Shown here one piece after another: positions 15,386 through 23,370 of a stretch of 35,486 nucleotides of DNA. Source of the DNA: Pseudomonadota bacterium (GTDB lineage: Bacteria > Myxococcota > UBA9042 > PHBI01). The notes under the pieces were generated by a model that searched no databases, was not told the origin of the DNA, and worked only from the letters and a program-made list of their open reading frames with translations. Position numbers and translations under genes: made by a program. How positions within the stretch are numbered: the first letter of the stretch is position 1; the number at the start of each line of letters is the position of its first letter. Location of the stretch: the NCBI GenBank assembly GCA_005772945.1, contig SXIE01000134.1, positions 1 through 35,486 on the forward strand. Reading direction: 5' to 3'.

Positions 15386-16651
15386 TCAGGCGCGCGGCAC
15401 GCCGTTGGCGATGGCCTTGAGGAGGCCGAAGAACGCCGGGAGTTGGTTCGCGATGACGGGCTTGCCGCTCGTCACGAGGCCGACCGAGAGGTCGCGCTCG
15501 GGGTCGGCGAAGGCAACCATGTTGATGAGGCCGTAATGCCCGAAGGCGCGCGCGGTCTGCGGTCCGAAGAGCGAGATGGGAAGCGAGCCCAGCATCACGC
15601 CCTGGCCGTAACGGACCGCGAGGCCGAGCGTGAGATCGGGCTCGAAGAAGGCGCTCTCGACCAGGAGCCGTCGCACGGTGCGGGCCGCGAGGATGCGCTT
15701 GCCGTCCAGCTCGCCGCCGCGGAGCAGCAGCTCGTAGAAGCGCGCGAGGTCGTCGGCGGTCGCCATGACGTTGCCCGACGGCACGACGGCGGTCAGCCAG
15801 CGCGGGTCATTCGAGGCCCGGACGGCGTCGGGGAGCGACACCCCGAGCGCGCGGCGGATGAGGCGCGACATCGGGAACGGCACCGGCAGCCCGGTGAAGC
15901 GGTTCTCGGCGACCTCCGCGATGCGCTCGGGGGCGACGCCGTAGCTCAGGTACTCGAAGCCGAGGGGGCGCGCGATCTCGTCGGCGAGGAAGCGATCGAT
16001 GCCGTGGCCGGTGACGCGGCGCACGATCTCGCCGAGGACGAAGCCGCCCGTGATGGCGTGGTAGGCGAGCCTGCGCCCCGGGAGGAACGCCGGCTTGGCG
16101 TCGCACAGCGCGGCCACGACGCCCTCGGGATCGGCGAGCGCGTCGAGCGGATCCGCGAACGCCGCGGTGATCGACGGGATCCCCGCGCGGTGGGTCAAGA
16201 CGTGGCGGAGCGTGACCCACTCTTTGCCGTGGCGCGCGAACTCCGGGATGTACTCGCAGACGGGGTCGTCGAGGCGCAGGCGATCGCGCTCGTCGAGCAT
16301 GTGCAGGACGACCGCGGTCACGCTCTTGGACACCGAGAACGTGCAGAACGGCGTGCGTGGCGTGGCGAGCACCTCGCCGTGCGCGTGTCCGATGGCGCGC
16401 TCGAGGACGAGCTGCCCGCGCCGCCGCACGGCCAGCGCGAGGGCCGGCTGCGTGCGCGTCCGGAAGAGGCGCTGAGCGGCGGCCCAGATCGCCTCGACCT
16501 GCGCCCGATCGAGGCCGCCGGCGGCGGGGTCGACCTCACGCGCGGAGCGGGTCTCGATGGGTTCCAACACCGCGGGCACGGCGACGAGGTTCGCTCGCGC
16601 GGAGAGGGCGCGCGGCGAGAACGATCGGAGAAGCGAGGCGGCCCAGGTCAC
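15386..16651 (-). CDS. Serine beta-lactamase-fold hydrolase (class C / EstB-like)
   Basis: 421 aa from a GTG at 16651 that overlaps the stop of the upstream lyase-like gene (GTGA, 4-nt overlap), so it is translationally coupled. The catalytic SxxK is FSVSKSV with Ser106 and Lys109. The second motif is Tyr197 in LAYHAITGG, with Ala in place of the usual Asn of YxN. The third motif is HYG (372-374), which replaces the KTG of beta-lactamases, as in EstB-type esterases. No convincing signal peptide is present, which argues for a cytoplasmic esterase or amidase rather than antibiotic resistance. The substrate is unknown; pairing with an HMG-CoA-lyase relative suggests acyl or ester catabolism. Confidence 0.85.
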   Translation of the reverse strand: MTWAASLLRSFSPRALSARANLVAVPAVLEPIETRSAREVDPAAGGLDRAQVEAIWAAAQRLFRTRTQPALALAVRRRGQLVLERAIGHAHGEVLATPRTPFCTFSVSKSVTAVVLHMLDERDRLRLDDPVCEYIPEFARHGKEWVTLRHVLTHRAGIPSITAAFADPLDALADPEGVVAALCDAKPAFLPGRRLAYHAITGGFVLGEIVRRVTGHGIDRFLADEIARPLGFEYLSYGVAPERIAEVAENRFTGLPVPFPMSRLIRRALGVSLPDAVRASNDPRWLTAVVPSGNVMATADDLARFYELLLRGGELDGKRILAARTVRRLLVESAFFEPDLTLGLAVRYGQGVMLGSLPISLFGPQTARAFGHYGLINMVAFADPERDLSVGLVTSGKPVIANQLPAFFGLLKAIANGVPRA

Positions 16652-17622
16652 GCCGAGGCGCGCGCCGCCGGGGCGTAGTCCCGGCCGCGATGATTGACCG
16701 GCCCCGAGCGGATGACGTTGGCGCGCAGCGGCTGGCCGATGAGCTCCTCGGCCATGCGCCCGTTGGCGATGAGCTTCTCCCGGTCGATGCCGGTCGCGAC
16801 CCCGCACTCCTCGAGCAGGCAGATGAGGTCCTCGCTGCAGGTGTTGCCCGTGAAGCCGTGCTGGTACTTGTTCGCGCCGGTCGCCGGCTGCCCGCCGATC
16901 GCGCCGAGCGATGTGTCGACGTAGCGCACGCCGAGCTCGAGCGCGGCGTAGCTGTTCGCGACGCCGGTGCCGCGCGTGTCGTGGAAGTGCGCGATGAACT
17001 CGGCCTTGGGAAAGAGGGCCATCAGCTCGCCGTAGCGCTCGCGCACGGCCAGCGGATTCGCGGCGCCGGTCGTGTCGCCGAGCATGAGCGTCTGGGCGCC
17101 TTCGTCGAGGTAGAAGCGCGTGATGTCGATGACCGCGCGCATCGGGACGTCGCCCGCAATCGGGCACCCGAAGACGGTCCCGGCGCAGCCGATGACGCGC
17201 ACGCCGAGCGCGTGTGCGCGCCTCATGACGGCCGCGTGCTCGCGCTTGGCCTCGCTGTGGTCCATGCGGAAATTGACGGTGTTGTGCGCCTCGCTCGAAG
17301 AGATCATGAGGATGATCTCGTCGGCCCCGTACCCTTCGGCGATGCAGGTCTCGAGGCGCTTGAAGCCTGTCATGTTCGGCATCAGCACGACGTAGCTCAC
17401 GCCCGGGACGCGCGCGATGCCGCGGAGCACCTCGGTGCAGTCGGCGAACTGCGGGAGCAGCTTCGGATGCGAGAAGCTCGTCACCTCGAGCTTCTTCACG
17501 CCCGATGCGGTGACGCGATCGATCATCGCGATCTTGTCGGCCGTCGGGATCACCTTGGGAATCGACTGCAACCCGTCACGGGCCCAGCACTCGCAGAGGG
17601 TCACGGATTCAGGCAGCGCCAT
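16648..17622 (-). CDS. HMG-CoA lyase-family protein lacking the catalytic Cys
   Basis: 324 aa from ATG 17622 (GAGG 6 nt upstream). The TIM-barrel aldol-lyase signature is clear: RDGLQ with Arg15 and Asp16, KLEVTSF, HFHDTRGTG with metal ligands His212 and His214, and GNTCSEDL with Asn260. In HMG-CoA lyases a GGCP motif supplies the catalytic Cys; here the equivalent reads AIGGQP, with Gln245, and the following loop is about six residues longer. The protein therefore probably binds a divalent metal and cleaves or forms a C-C bond in an acyl-CoA or 2-hydroxy acid, but classical HMG-CoA lyase activity is doubtful. It is the first gene of an apparent two-gene operon. Confidence 0.85.
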   Translation of the reverse strand: MALPESVTLCECWARDGLQSIPKVIPTADKIAMIDRVTASGVKKLEVTSFSHPKLLPQFADCTEVLRGIARVPGVSYVVLMPNMTGFKRLETCIAEGYGADEIILMISSSEAHNTVNFRMDHSEAKREHAAVMRRAHALGVRVIGCAGTVFGCPIAGDVPMRAVIDITRFYLDEGAQTLMLGDTTGAANPLAVRERYGELMALFPKAEFIAHFHDTRGTGVANSYAALELGVRYVDTSLGAIGGQPATGANKYQHGFTGNTCSEDLICLLEECGVATGIDREKLIANGRMAEELIGQPLRANVIRSGPVNHRGRDYAPAARASA

Positions 17623-17669
17623 GGTCGACCTCGTCGCGTACGTTGTTGCCAGGAACGCGCGCGGCGTTA

Positions 17670-17725
17670 GCCGATAAATCGGCACCCAGCAACCGAGCGG
17701 CCGTTCGTTTGCACCGAGCGGCCGT
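17670..17725 (-). promoter_or_regulatory. Operator-like palindrome and 21-bp-period direct repeats upstream of the lyase operon
   Basis: GCCGATAAATCGGC (17670-17683) is a perfect 6-bp inverted repeat with a 2-nt centre. Just upstream with respect to the operon, ACCGAGCGGCCGT occurs twice (17692-17704, 17713-17725) with a 21-bp period, two helical turns. All lie within 105 bp of the operon's ATG at 17622. This resembles binding sites for a regulator that is not encoded next door. Confidence 0.5.
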
Positions 17726-17756
17726 CCGCTCGCCGACGGGCGGTCGCGGCGGCGCG

Positions 17757-19343
17757 CTACCGAACCAACTCGACGTGCATGAAGTCCGGCGAGTCCCAGA
17801 CCCCGCCCCAGCGGAAGCCATGCCGCGCGAGGATGCGCATGAACACGGGATCCTGATTGCTGAAGCCCTTTTCCACCATCTGACCCAGCGCCGGATTGCG
17901 CTTCTCGGTGTCGCCGTCGAAGACGAACTCCCCGGTCGCGAGCAGCTCGGAGAGGCGCACAAGCCGCTCGCGCTCCTCGCTCCGGTCGATCCCCGTGGTG
18001 GATGCGTCGTGCTCCCGAATCTGAGCGAGCCGGGCCTCGAGCCCGTCGTCGACCAGAGGGATGATCCCGAGCGCCTGCTCCGCATCGGAGACCTGCGCCA
18101 TGAGCGGCGCGATGCCCTCTCGCAATCCGGCGGCCCGCGCGCGTTCGGCCGGATCGGTCAGCGCCTCCTCGGCCGCGCGCAAGCGGCCCGTCTCGTAGCC
18201 GAGCGGCTCGAGCCCCAACTGGGCTTCCCAAGCGCCGAGCGCGGCCTCGATCTCGGACCGCATGCCCTCCATCGCTGCGACCTCCACCTCGAGGTTCGCA
18301 GGGGCCGCGCGGTCCGCCTCCGCCCGGTCGATCTCGGCCAGCGCTTCCCGGATCCGATCGAACCACGGAGCCAGTAGGCGCGGCAGCTCCGCCACGATCT
18401 CTGCCTTTCGCGTCCGGCTCGCCGACTGGTACTCGCGATAGAACGTCAGGAACTCCTCCGTGTGGTCACCGAGGCTCGCCTGGAACGTCTGGGACGCCTC
18501 GTTCATGCGCTCGACCTCGAGCTGGAAGCCGGCCAGGAATGCGTCCTGCTCGGGTGTGACCTCGGGCGCCGTGCCCATGTCCTCGATCATCGGATCGTCC
18601 CCGCGCTCCCGGTTGGCGTGGTAGTCACCGCCGGTCGTGAGGCGGATGAGGTCGCCGATGCCGACCCCGGCCTCGGTGTTCTGCCTGAGGTGCGGGTTGG
18701 CCGGCGTGTCAGGGAGATCGACCGCGTAGCCGAGCGGGTGGACGTTGCTGCCGCTGAGCGGCGCGTCGAGGCGAGACTTGAATCCCAGCGCGGCGACGCC
18801 ATAGACAGGGGCGTCCCGACCAGTCTCCGATTGGAACTCCGCGCAAGCGGCATCGAATGGGCCCGCCGCGTCCCGGTGCAGCACGCGGTGTCCCGTCGCG
18901 CTCATGTTCTGGTAGTGCGCCTCGGCGGCGTCGGCCGAGCCGAAGTAGGCGACGGCCCGCTCGGCGAGCTGCTGTCGCAGACCCTCGTCGCCATCGAATT
19001 TGTCCTGGATGTACGAAGGCCAGCTGCGCGTGCGCGCGAGGAGATCGGCCACCTCGGGCGATGGGGTTGGTGCCGCGCACTCGCCTTCCTCGTTCTCCGG
19101 CGTGCCGTCCGGGCACTCGCGCTGGACCGGCGTATCCTTGGCGTCCGTCGCTTTCCGCGGGTCGGCCTTGGCGTCGAGGGCGGGTGCGAGCAGCGCCTCC
19201 TGCGCGGCGAACGCGAGGCCGCCGAGCGATCGCTTGAGCTGCACGATGCTCGCGAACGAGGCCGCCGAAGCGTTGTCGGCAGCGGTGGCGGAGCTGGACG
19301 GGTTGGCGCGGACGCCCCTGGGCATGGACGCGACGTTCGACAT
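17757..19343 (-). CDS. M15-type metallopeptidase with a large helical insertion
   Basis: 528 aa from ATG 19343 with AGGAGGT 5 nt upstream. Residues 1 to about 110 are low-complexity, Ala/Ser/Pro-rich, without a signal peptide. The zinc site of LAS/M15 peptidases (L,D- or D,D-endopeptidases of peptidoglycan) starts with NVHPLGYAVDL, His202 and Asp209. The matching C-terminal part, GFRWGGVWDSPDFMHVEL with His523, is at the very end. In typical M15 proteins these halves are a few tens of residues apart; here about 290 residues rich in Glu/Ala/Arg helices intervene (roughly 225-500). It probably cleaves peptidoglycan stem peptides. Lack of a signal peptide suggests lysis-coupled release or a dedicated export route. 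Confidence 0.8.
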   Translation of the reverse strand: MSNVASMPRGVRANPSSSATAADNASAASFASIVQLKRSLGGLAFAAQEALLAPALDAKADPRKATDAKDTPVQRECPDGTPENEEGECAAPTPSPEVADLLARTRSWPSYIQDKFDGDEGLRQQLAERAVAYFGSADAAEAHYQNMSATGHRVLHRDAAGPFDAACAEFQSETGRDAPVYGVAALGFKSRLDAPLSGSNVHPLGYAVDLPDTPANPHLRQNTEAGVGIGDLIRLTTGGDYHANRERGDDPMIEDMGTAPEVTPEQDAFLAGFQLEVERMNEASQTFQASLGDHTEEFLTFYREYQSASRTRKAEIVAELPRLLAPWFDRIREALAEIDRAEADRAAPANLEVEVAAMEGMRSEIEAALGAWEAQLGLEPLGYETGRLRAAEEALTDPAERARAAGLREGIAPLMAQVSDAEQALGIIPLVDDGLEARLAQIREHDASTTGIDRSEERERLVRLSELLATGEFVFDGDTEKRNPALGQMVEKGFSNQDPVFMRILARHGFRWGGVWDSPDFMHVELVR

Positions 19344-19452
19344 GGCGGACCTCCTGGCTGCGTGCGCCCGGTTATGCGCCTGCCTCCGAGGCACACGCAA
19401 CGGGCGGCCGCGAAAAGCGAACGGCGGTACGCGTCGCGGCCATTCTCGCTCC

Positions 19453-19481
19453 TGGCAGAGGCCTCCGCCGCCGTGTAGTTT
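19453..19481 (+). promoter_or_regulatory. Candidate promoter giving a leaderless transcript
   Basis: TGGCAG (19453-19458), a 17-bp spacer and TAGTTT (19476-19481) end 6 nt before the ATG at 19488. No Shine-Dalgarno sequence precedes that ATG, so transcription would start at or next to the start codon. Confidence 0.4.
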
Positions 19482-19487
19482 TGAACG

Positions 19488-20390
19488 ATGCCGACCGCTC
19501 CTCCCGCGTCCCCGCCCACGCCGCGCCTGGTCCTCGTCACCGGCGCGACCGGCCGCCAAGGGGGCGCGGCAACGCGGGCGCTCCTCGCGCGTGGTGTCGC
19601 AGTCCGCGCCTTGACGCGCAGCCCGTCCAGCGCAGCGGCCCGCGCGCTCGCCGCGCTCGGCGCCGAGATCGTGCAGGGCGACCTCGACGACGCTGGCTCG
19701 CTCACGCGCGCGCTGGCTGGCGCGAGCGGCGTCTTCAGCGTGCAGGACCCGTGGGCGCACGGCGTCGCCCGCGAGGTCGAGCAGGGCACCCGCCTCGCCG
19801 ACGTTTCCCAGCAGGCCGGCGTCCGCCACTTCGTCTACGGCTCGGTCGCGTACGCCGACCAGCCGACCGGCGTCCCGCACTTCGAGAGCAAGGGCCGCGT
19901 CGAGCGCCACATCCAGGCACTCGGCCTCCCGGCGACCATCATTCGGCCCGTGTTCTTCATGGAGCTCCTGCTGCCGAGCTACGACAAGGCGCGCTACATC
20001 TGGGGCATGCTCGCGCGCGCGCTCGGGCGCAGCGGGCGCATCCAGCTGACCTCGGCGCACGACATCGGCCACCTGGCCGCCGACGCCTTCACGGATCCCG
20101 ACGCGCACGTCGGCCGCGTGCTCGAGCTCGGCGCCGAGGAGCTGTGCTACGACGAGCTCGTCGCCTGCTACCGATCGGCCTTCGGCAAGAAGCCGGCGAG
20201 CTTCTCGCCGCCGCTCTGGATCGTTGGCCTCTTCGACCGCGAGGCCGCCACCAACTTCCGCTGGATCGGTCGCCACGGCTGGCACCTCGATCTCGCCGCG
20301 CAGCGCGCGCGCTACCCGTGGATGACCGACTTCGAGACCTTCCTCGCGGGCTGCCGCTCGGCCGACGCGGCACGGACGCCCGCGCCATAG
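19488..20390 (+). CDS. NmrA-like NAD(P)-binding protein
   Basis: 300 aa from ATG 19488. A Rossmann motif, LVLVTGATGRQGG (Gly19, Gly22, Gly25), opens the atypical short-chain dehydrogenase fold. Downstream segments fit the NmrA/HSCARG group: GDLDDAGSLTRAL, GVFSVQDPW, FVYGSVAYAD, HFESKGRVERHIQALG and TIIRPVFFMELLL. The usual YxxxK pair of classical SDRs is absent; the Lys in ESKG is the conserved one of this group. Such proteins are NADP(H)-dependent redox sensors or isoflavone-reductase-like enzymes; the actual role is unknown. It is divergent from the M15 gene, with 144 bp between the starts. Confidence 0.88.
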   Translation: MPTAPPASPPTPRLVLVTGATGRQGGAATRALLARGVAVRALTRSPSSAAARALAALGAEIVQGDLDDAGSLTRALAGASGVFSVQDPWAHGVAREVEQGTRLADVSQQAGVRHFVYGSVAYADQPTGVPHFESKGRVERHIQALGLPATIIRPVFFMELLLPSYDKARYIWGMLARALGRSGRIQLTSAHDIGHLAADAFTDPDAHVGRVLELGAEELCYDELVACYRSAFGKKPASFSPPLWIVGLFDREAATNFRWIGRHGWHLDLAAQRARYPWMTDFETFLAGCRSADAARTPAP

Positions 20391-20551
20391 GCAACGCTCA
20401 CGCGCAGGTCGTCGTGAGGACGGCCGCGGCACGGCGACCGGCTGCGGGGTGGGGGACGATGACCTTCGTGTGCGCTGTCGCACGACCACGCGCCGTCGCT
20501 ATGCCCCGCGGCGACTCGAGCGTATCGTCGCGATCTCACACCCGTTTGCCC

Positions 20552-20566
20552 CTGGTGTCCCACCAG
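20552..20566. promoter_or_regulatory. 15-bp perfect inverted repeat upstream of Cys-repeat lipoprotein
   Basis: CTGGTG-TCC-CACCAG is a perfect 6-bp inverted repeat with a 3-nt centre, 53 nt before the ATG at 20619. A TATGCC box resembling the local -10 pattern lies at 20500-20505. It could be an operator or a leader hairpin. Confidence 0.35.
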
Positions 20567-20618
20567 ACCGGCGCCCGCGACCGTCATCCGCGCGTCGAAG
20601 CGAGAAGGAGATCCGTCC

Positions 20619-23309
20619 ATGACAACCATGCGTCGAGCGCCCCACTCTTCGCGCCTTCCTCTGCTGCTCGCGCTCACCGCCGGTCTTTCGTGCGGGGGGA
20701 GCGGCGAGTCCGTCGATTCCTCGCAGGTCGAGCTGCGCGGCGCCGTGCAGAAGGGGCCGTTCGTGGTCGGGTCCTCGGTCCAGGTCTCGCTGCTCGACGC
20801 GGCGTTGTCGCCGACCGGGCAGGTGTTCAACACCCAGACCATCAACGACCGCGGCGAGTTCCTCATCAGCTTCGAGGCCGCCGGACCGGTCGCGCTCGAG
20901 GGGGTCGGCTACTATTACAACGAGGTCACCGGCGCGCTCGCGAGCTCCGATCTCACCCTGCGCGCGCTCTACATCCCGTCGGGCAGCGGCAAGCAGCAAG
21001 CCTTCGTCAACATGATCACGCATCTCACCCCGCAGCGCATCCAGACGCTCGTGACCGGCGACGGGGAGACCTTCGCCGCCGCGGTCGCCCATGCCGAGTC
21101 GGACCTGCGCGCGGCCCTCGCGATCACGCTGCCGACCTTCACGCCGGCCCTCGATGGCATCGACATGAACCTCGCCGGCGGCAACACCCCCGAAAACGCC
21201 TACCTCCTCGGCGTCAGCTCGGTGCTCATCGGCGTCGCCATGCAGCGCGAGGGCTCGGTCGAGGCCAATCTCCAGGAGCTGCTCAACCGGCTCGCCATCG
21301 ATCTCGCCGACGGCGCGCTCGAGGCGGCCCTGCGCGACGAGATCCGGACGGCCCTCCTGGCGCTCGACGTCGATCGCGTGGCGCGCCAGCTGACGGCGCG
21401 CTTCGTCGCCATCGGCGTCACCGACGCCGTGCCCGACATGCGGCAGGTGCTCGACCAGGACGGCGACGGCAAGGTCAACGCCCTCGACAACTGCCCGCGC
21501 GTCGCCAACGCCGACCAGGAAAACGGCGATGGCGACCCCGCCGGCGACGCGTGTGATGCGTGCCCGACCAAGGCCTGCGACGACGCGTGCCTACCGGCGT
21601 CGAGCGCCGACGGGCGCCCCGAGGACCTGTGCTTCGTGGCCTGCGACGCCGAGACGTTCGCGTGCGATGCGGGCGTGTGTCGCGTCGGCGTCGGATTCAT
21701 CCCGGCCGCGCGGCCTGATCCGAACGATCCGAACGGCGTCGGGGGCGGGACGACGCCAACCCTGTGCGCCCCGGCGTGCGACCCCCTGGCTTCGGGTGCG
21801 TGCGGCGACGGTCTCGCCTGCTGTTGGCTCCAATCCGTGACGCTGTCCGAGGGAGGCTGGGGCTGCGCGCCGACCGCACTGTGCGGCGCGAGCGTCGAGG
21901 GCGAGCGCTGCACCGGCGATACGTGCGGTCCCGGACTCGTCTGCAGCGGCGCGCCGACGTTCCCCTACGACGCGTGCCGCGCCGCGTGCCTTCGGGCCGA
22001 CGGAGCCGCGTGCGGCGGTCGCGATTGCCTCGCCTACGCGCCCGCGGTCGGCGCCGCCGTCGACCTGTGCGCCCTGCCCGCCGGCCAGCTCGGCGAGGCC
22101 TGCGTCTCGCGACCGGCGAGCACGTGTGCCGACGCGTTCGTCTGCCTCGAGGCCGGACCCGAATCGGTGTGCGTGGCGGCCGGCGCCCAGGGGCAGCCCT
22201 GTCGGGGCGACGGCAGCTGCGACGCCGAGCTCGGTTGCATTCGCGACGACCCGGCGCGCTGCGCGCCCATCGGCGGCGTGCCGCTGCGCGATTGCTGCGT
22301 TGCGATCGGTGGCCAGGGAGAGCCCTGCGCCGCCGACAGGTCGTGCGACCCCGGCTTCTTTTGCGGCGGCCCGCAAGGATGCGGCGCGACGTCTGAGTGT
22401 TGCGTTGCGCTGGGCGGTCCGGGTGCGCGGTGCGACAGCGACCCATCGTGCGCCGAGGGGCTCGCGTGCCTCGGGCCCGAGGGGTGCGCGGGCCCGGGCT
22501 CCCGCTGCTGTCAGGGCGTCGGCGGAAAGGGCGAGGCGTGCCAGCAGGATCGCACCTGCGATGCCGGCTTCGAGTGCGGCGGCCCGTTGGGATGCGCCGG
22601 CGGGCGGGCCGAGTGCTGCGTGGCGTCGGGCGCCGAGGGGCTGCCGTGCGGCGCGAACCACACGTGCGAGGGCGGCCGCGAATGCGTCGGGCCGGCGGGG
22701 TGCCCGGGTGAGCTCAGCGAGTGCTGCCTGAGTGTCGGCGGGTTGGGCGCGCCGTGCCTTGCCGGCGGCACGTGCGATGCCGGGCTCCTCTGCCTCGGGC
22801 CCTCCGGGTGCGGCGAGGGGCTGACCGCGTGCTGCCAGCAGGACCCCGCCGGGGGCACGCCGTGCAGCGCCAGCCACACCTGCGCGGGGGATTTCGCGTG
22901 CGTCCCCGACGTTGGCGAGACGTGCCCCGGGACCTTGTCCGAGTGCTGCGTGCCAACGGGTGGGGCGGGCGAGCGCTGTAGCATGGGCGGCACGTGCGAT
23001 GCGGATCTGGTCTGCGCGCATGGTGGACCCCAGGGCCTCTGTCCCCCGGGGTCACCGCAGTGCTGCCTGGCCGCGGGCGGGGCGGGCGAACGTTGCATGC
23101 CCGGCCACACGTGCGATCCCGGCCTGGCGTGCGTCACGGCGGCTGTCTGCTTCGCGGGCTCCGACGGGTGCTGCTACGAGAGCGGGGGGCTCGGACAGCC
23201 GTGCAATGCGGATGCGAGCTGCGATACGCCCGAGACGCTCGCGTGCAGGCCGGGCTCTGCAGAACAGTGCGCGGTGGGCAGCTTCTGCTGCCTGCCCCCC
23301 GTGCGTTGA
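20619..23309 (+). CDS. Surface lipoprotein with ten tandem 6-Cys repeats
   Basis: 896 aa from ATG 20619 (GGAG 8 nt upstream). Lipobox ...LTAGLSC places the lipid on Cys25. Residues 36-275 form an N-terminal domain beginning VELRGAVQKGPFVVGSSV. From Asp279 an Asp-rich thrombospondin-3-like segment (DQDGDGKVNALDNCP, then GDGDPAGDACDAC) should bind calcium. Residues 320-520 are irregular Cys-rich sequence. Residues 522-896 hold ten repeats of about 36 residues with the pattern C-x5-C-x5-C-x5-C-x(5,6)-CC and a recurring GP-x-GC core. The whole is probably a rigid, disulfide-bonded stalk on the outer membrane. The ligand is unknown; adhesion or envelope structure are possibilities. Confidence 0.88.
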   Translation: MTTMRRAPHSSRLPLLLALTAGLSCGGSGESVDSSQVELRGAVQKGPFVVGSSVQVSLLDAALSPTGQVFNTQTINDRGEFLISFEAAGPVALEGVGYYYNEVTGALASSDLTLRALYIPSGSGKQQAFVNMITHLTPQRIQTLVTGDGETFAAAVAHAESDLRAALAITLPTFTPALDGIDMNLAGGNTPENAYLLGVSSVLIGVAMQREGSVEANLQELLNRLAIDLADGALEAALRDEIRTALLALDVDRVARQLTARFVAIGVTDAVPDMRQVLDQDGDGKVNALDNCPRVANADQENGDGDPAGDACDACPTKACDDACLPASSADGRPEDLCFVACDAETFACDAGVCRVGVGFIPAARPDPNDPNGVGGGTTPTLCAPACDPLASGACGDGLACCWLQSVTLSEGGWGCAPTALCGASVEGERCTGDTCGPGLVCSGAPTFPYDACRAACLRADGAACGGRDCLAYAPAVGAAVDLCALPAGQLGEACVSRPASTCADAFVCLEAGPESVCVAAGAQGQPCRGDGSCDAELGCIRDDPARCAPIGGVPLRDCCVAIGGQGEPCAADRSCDPGFFCGGPQGCGATSECCVALGGPGARCDSDPSCAEGLACLGPEGCAGPGSRCCQGVGGKGEACQQDRTCDAGFECGGPLGCAGGRAECCVASGAEGLPCGANHTCEGGRECVGPAGCPGELSECCLSVGGLGAPCLAGGTCDAGLLCLGPSGCGEGLTACCQQDPAGGTPCSASHTCAGDFACVPDVGETCPGTLSECCVPTGGAGERCSMGGTCDADLVCAHGGPQGLCPPGSPQCCLAAGGAGERCMPGHTCDPGLACVTAAVCFAGSDGCCYESGGLGQPCNADASCDTPETLACRPGSAEQCAVGSFCCLPPVR
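22182..23306 (+). repeat. Ten-unit Cys-rich coding repeat
   Basis: Ten consecutive units of roughly 108 bp encode the 36-residue, six-Cys modules of the lipoprotein. Conservation is at the protein level; DNA units differ throughout, so this is an old repeat rather than a recent tandem expansion. Confidence 0.85.
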
Positions 23310-23370
23310 GGCCTGGCGTTCTCGCGGTCGGGTCAAGTGGCGAAGCAGTGTAGCAGTGTCGCCGAGACGC

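Noticed and set aside
15386..16651. Beta-lactamase giving antibiotic resistance
   Set aside because: There is no convincing export signal, and the KTG and YxN motifs are replaced by HYG and YHA, as in esterase-like relatives.
21591..23021. 476-codon minus-strand open frame within the Cys-repeat gene
   Set aside because: The plus frame has a lipobox, RBS and strictly spaced Cys repeats; the minus frame is Ala/Arg shadow coding.
22182..23306. Regularly spaced repeats considered as a CRISPR array
   Set aside because: The periodicity is at the protein level in an open frame; DNA units are not identical and there are no constant repeats with unique spacers.
23339..23363. GGCGA/TCGCC inverted repeat after the Cys-repeat lipoprotein as a bidirectional terminator
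   Set aside because: The 5-bp stem with a 15-nt loop and no T-tract is too weak to support.
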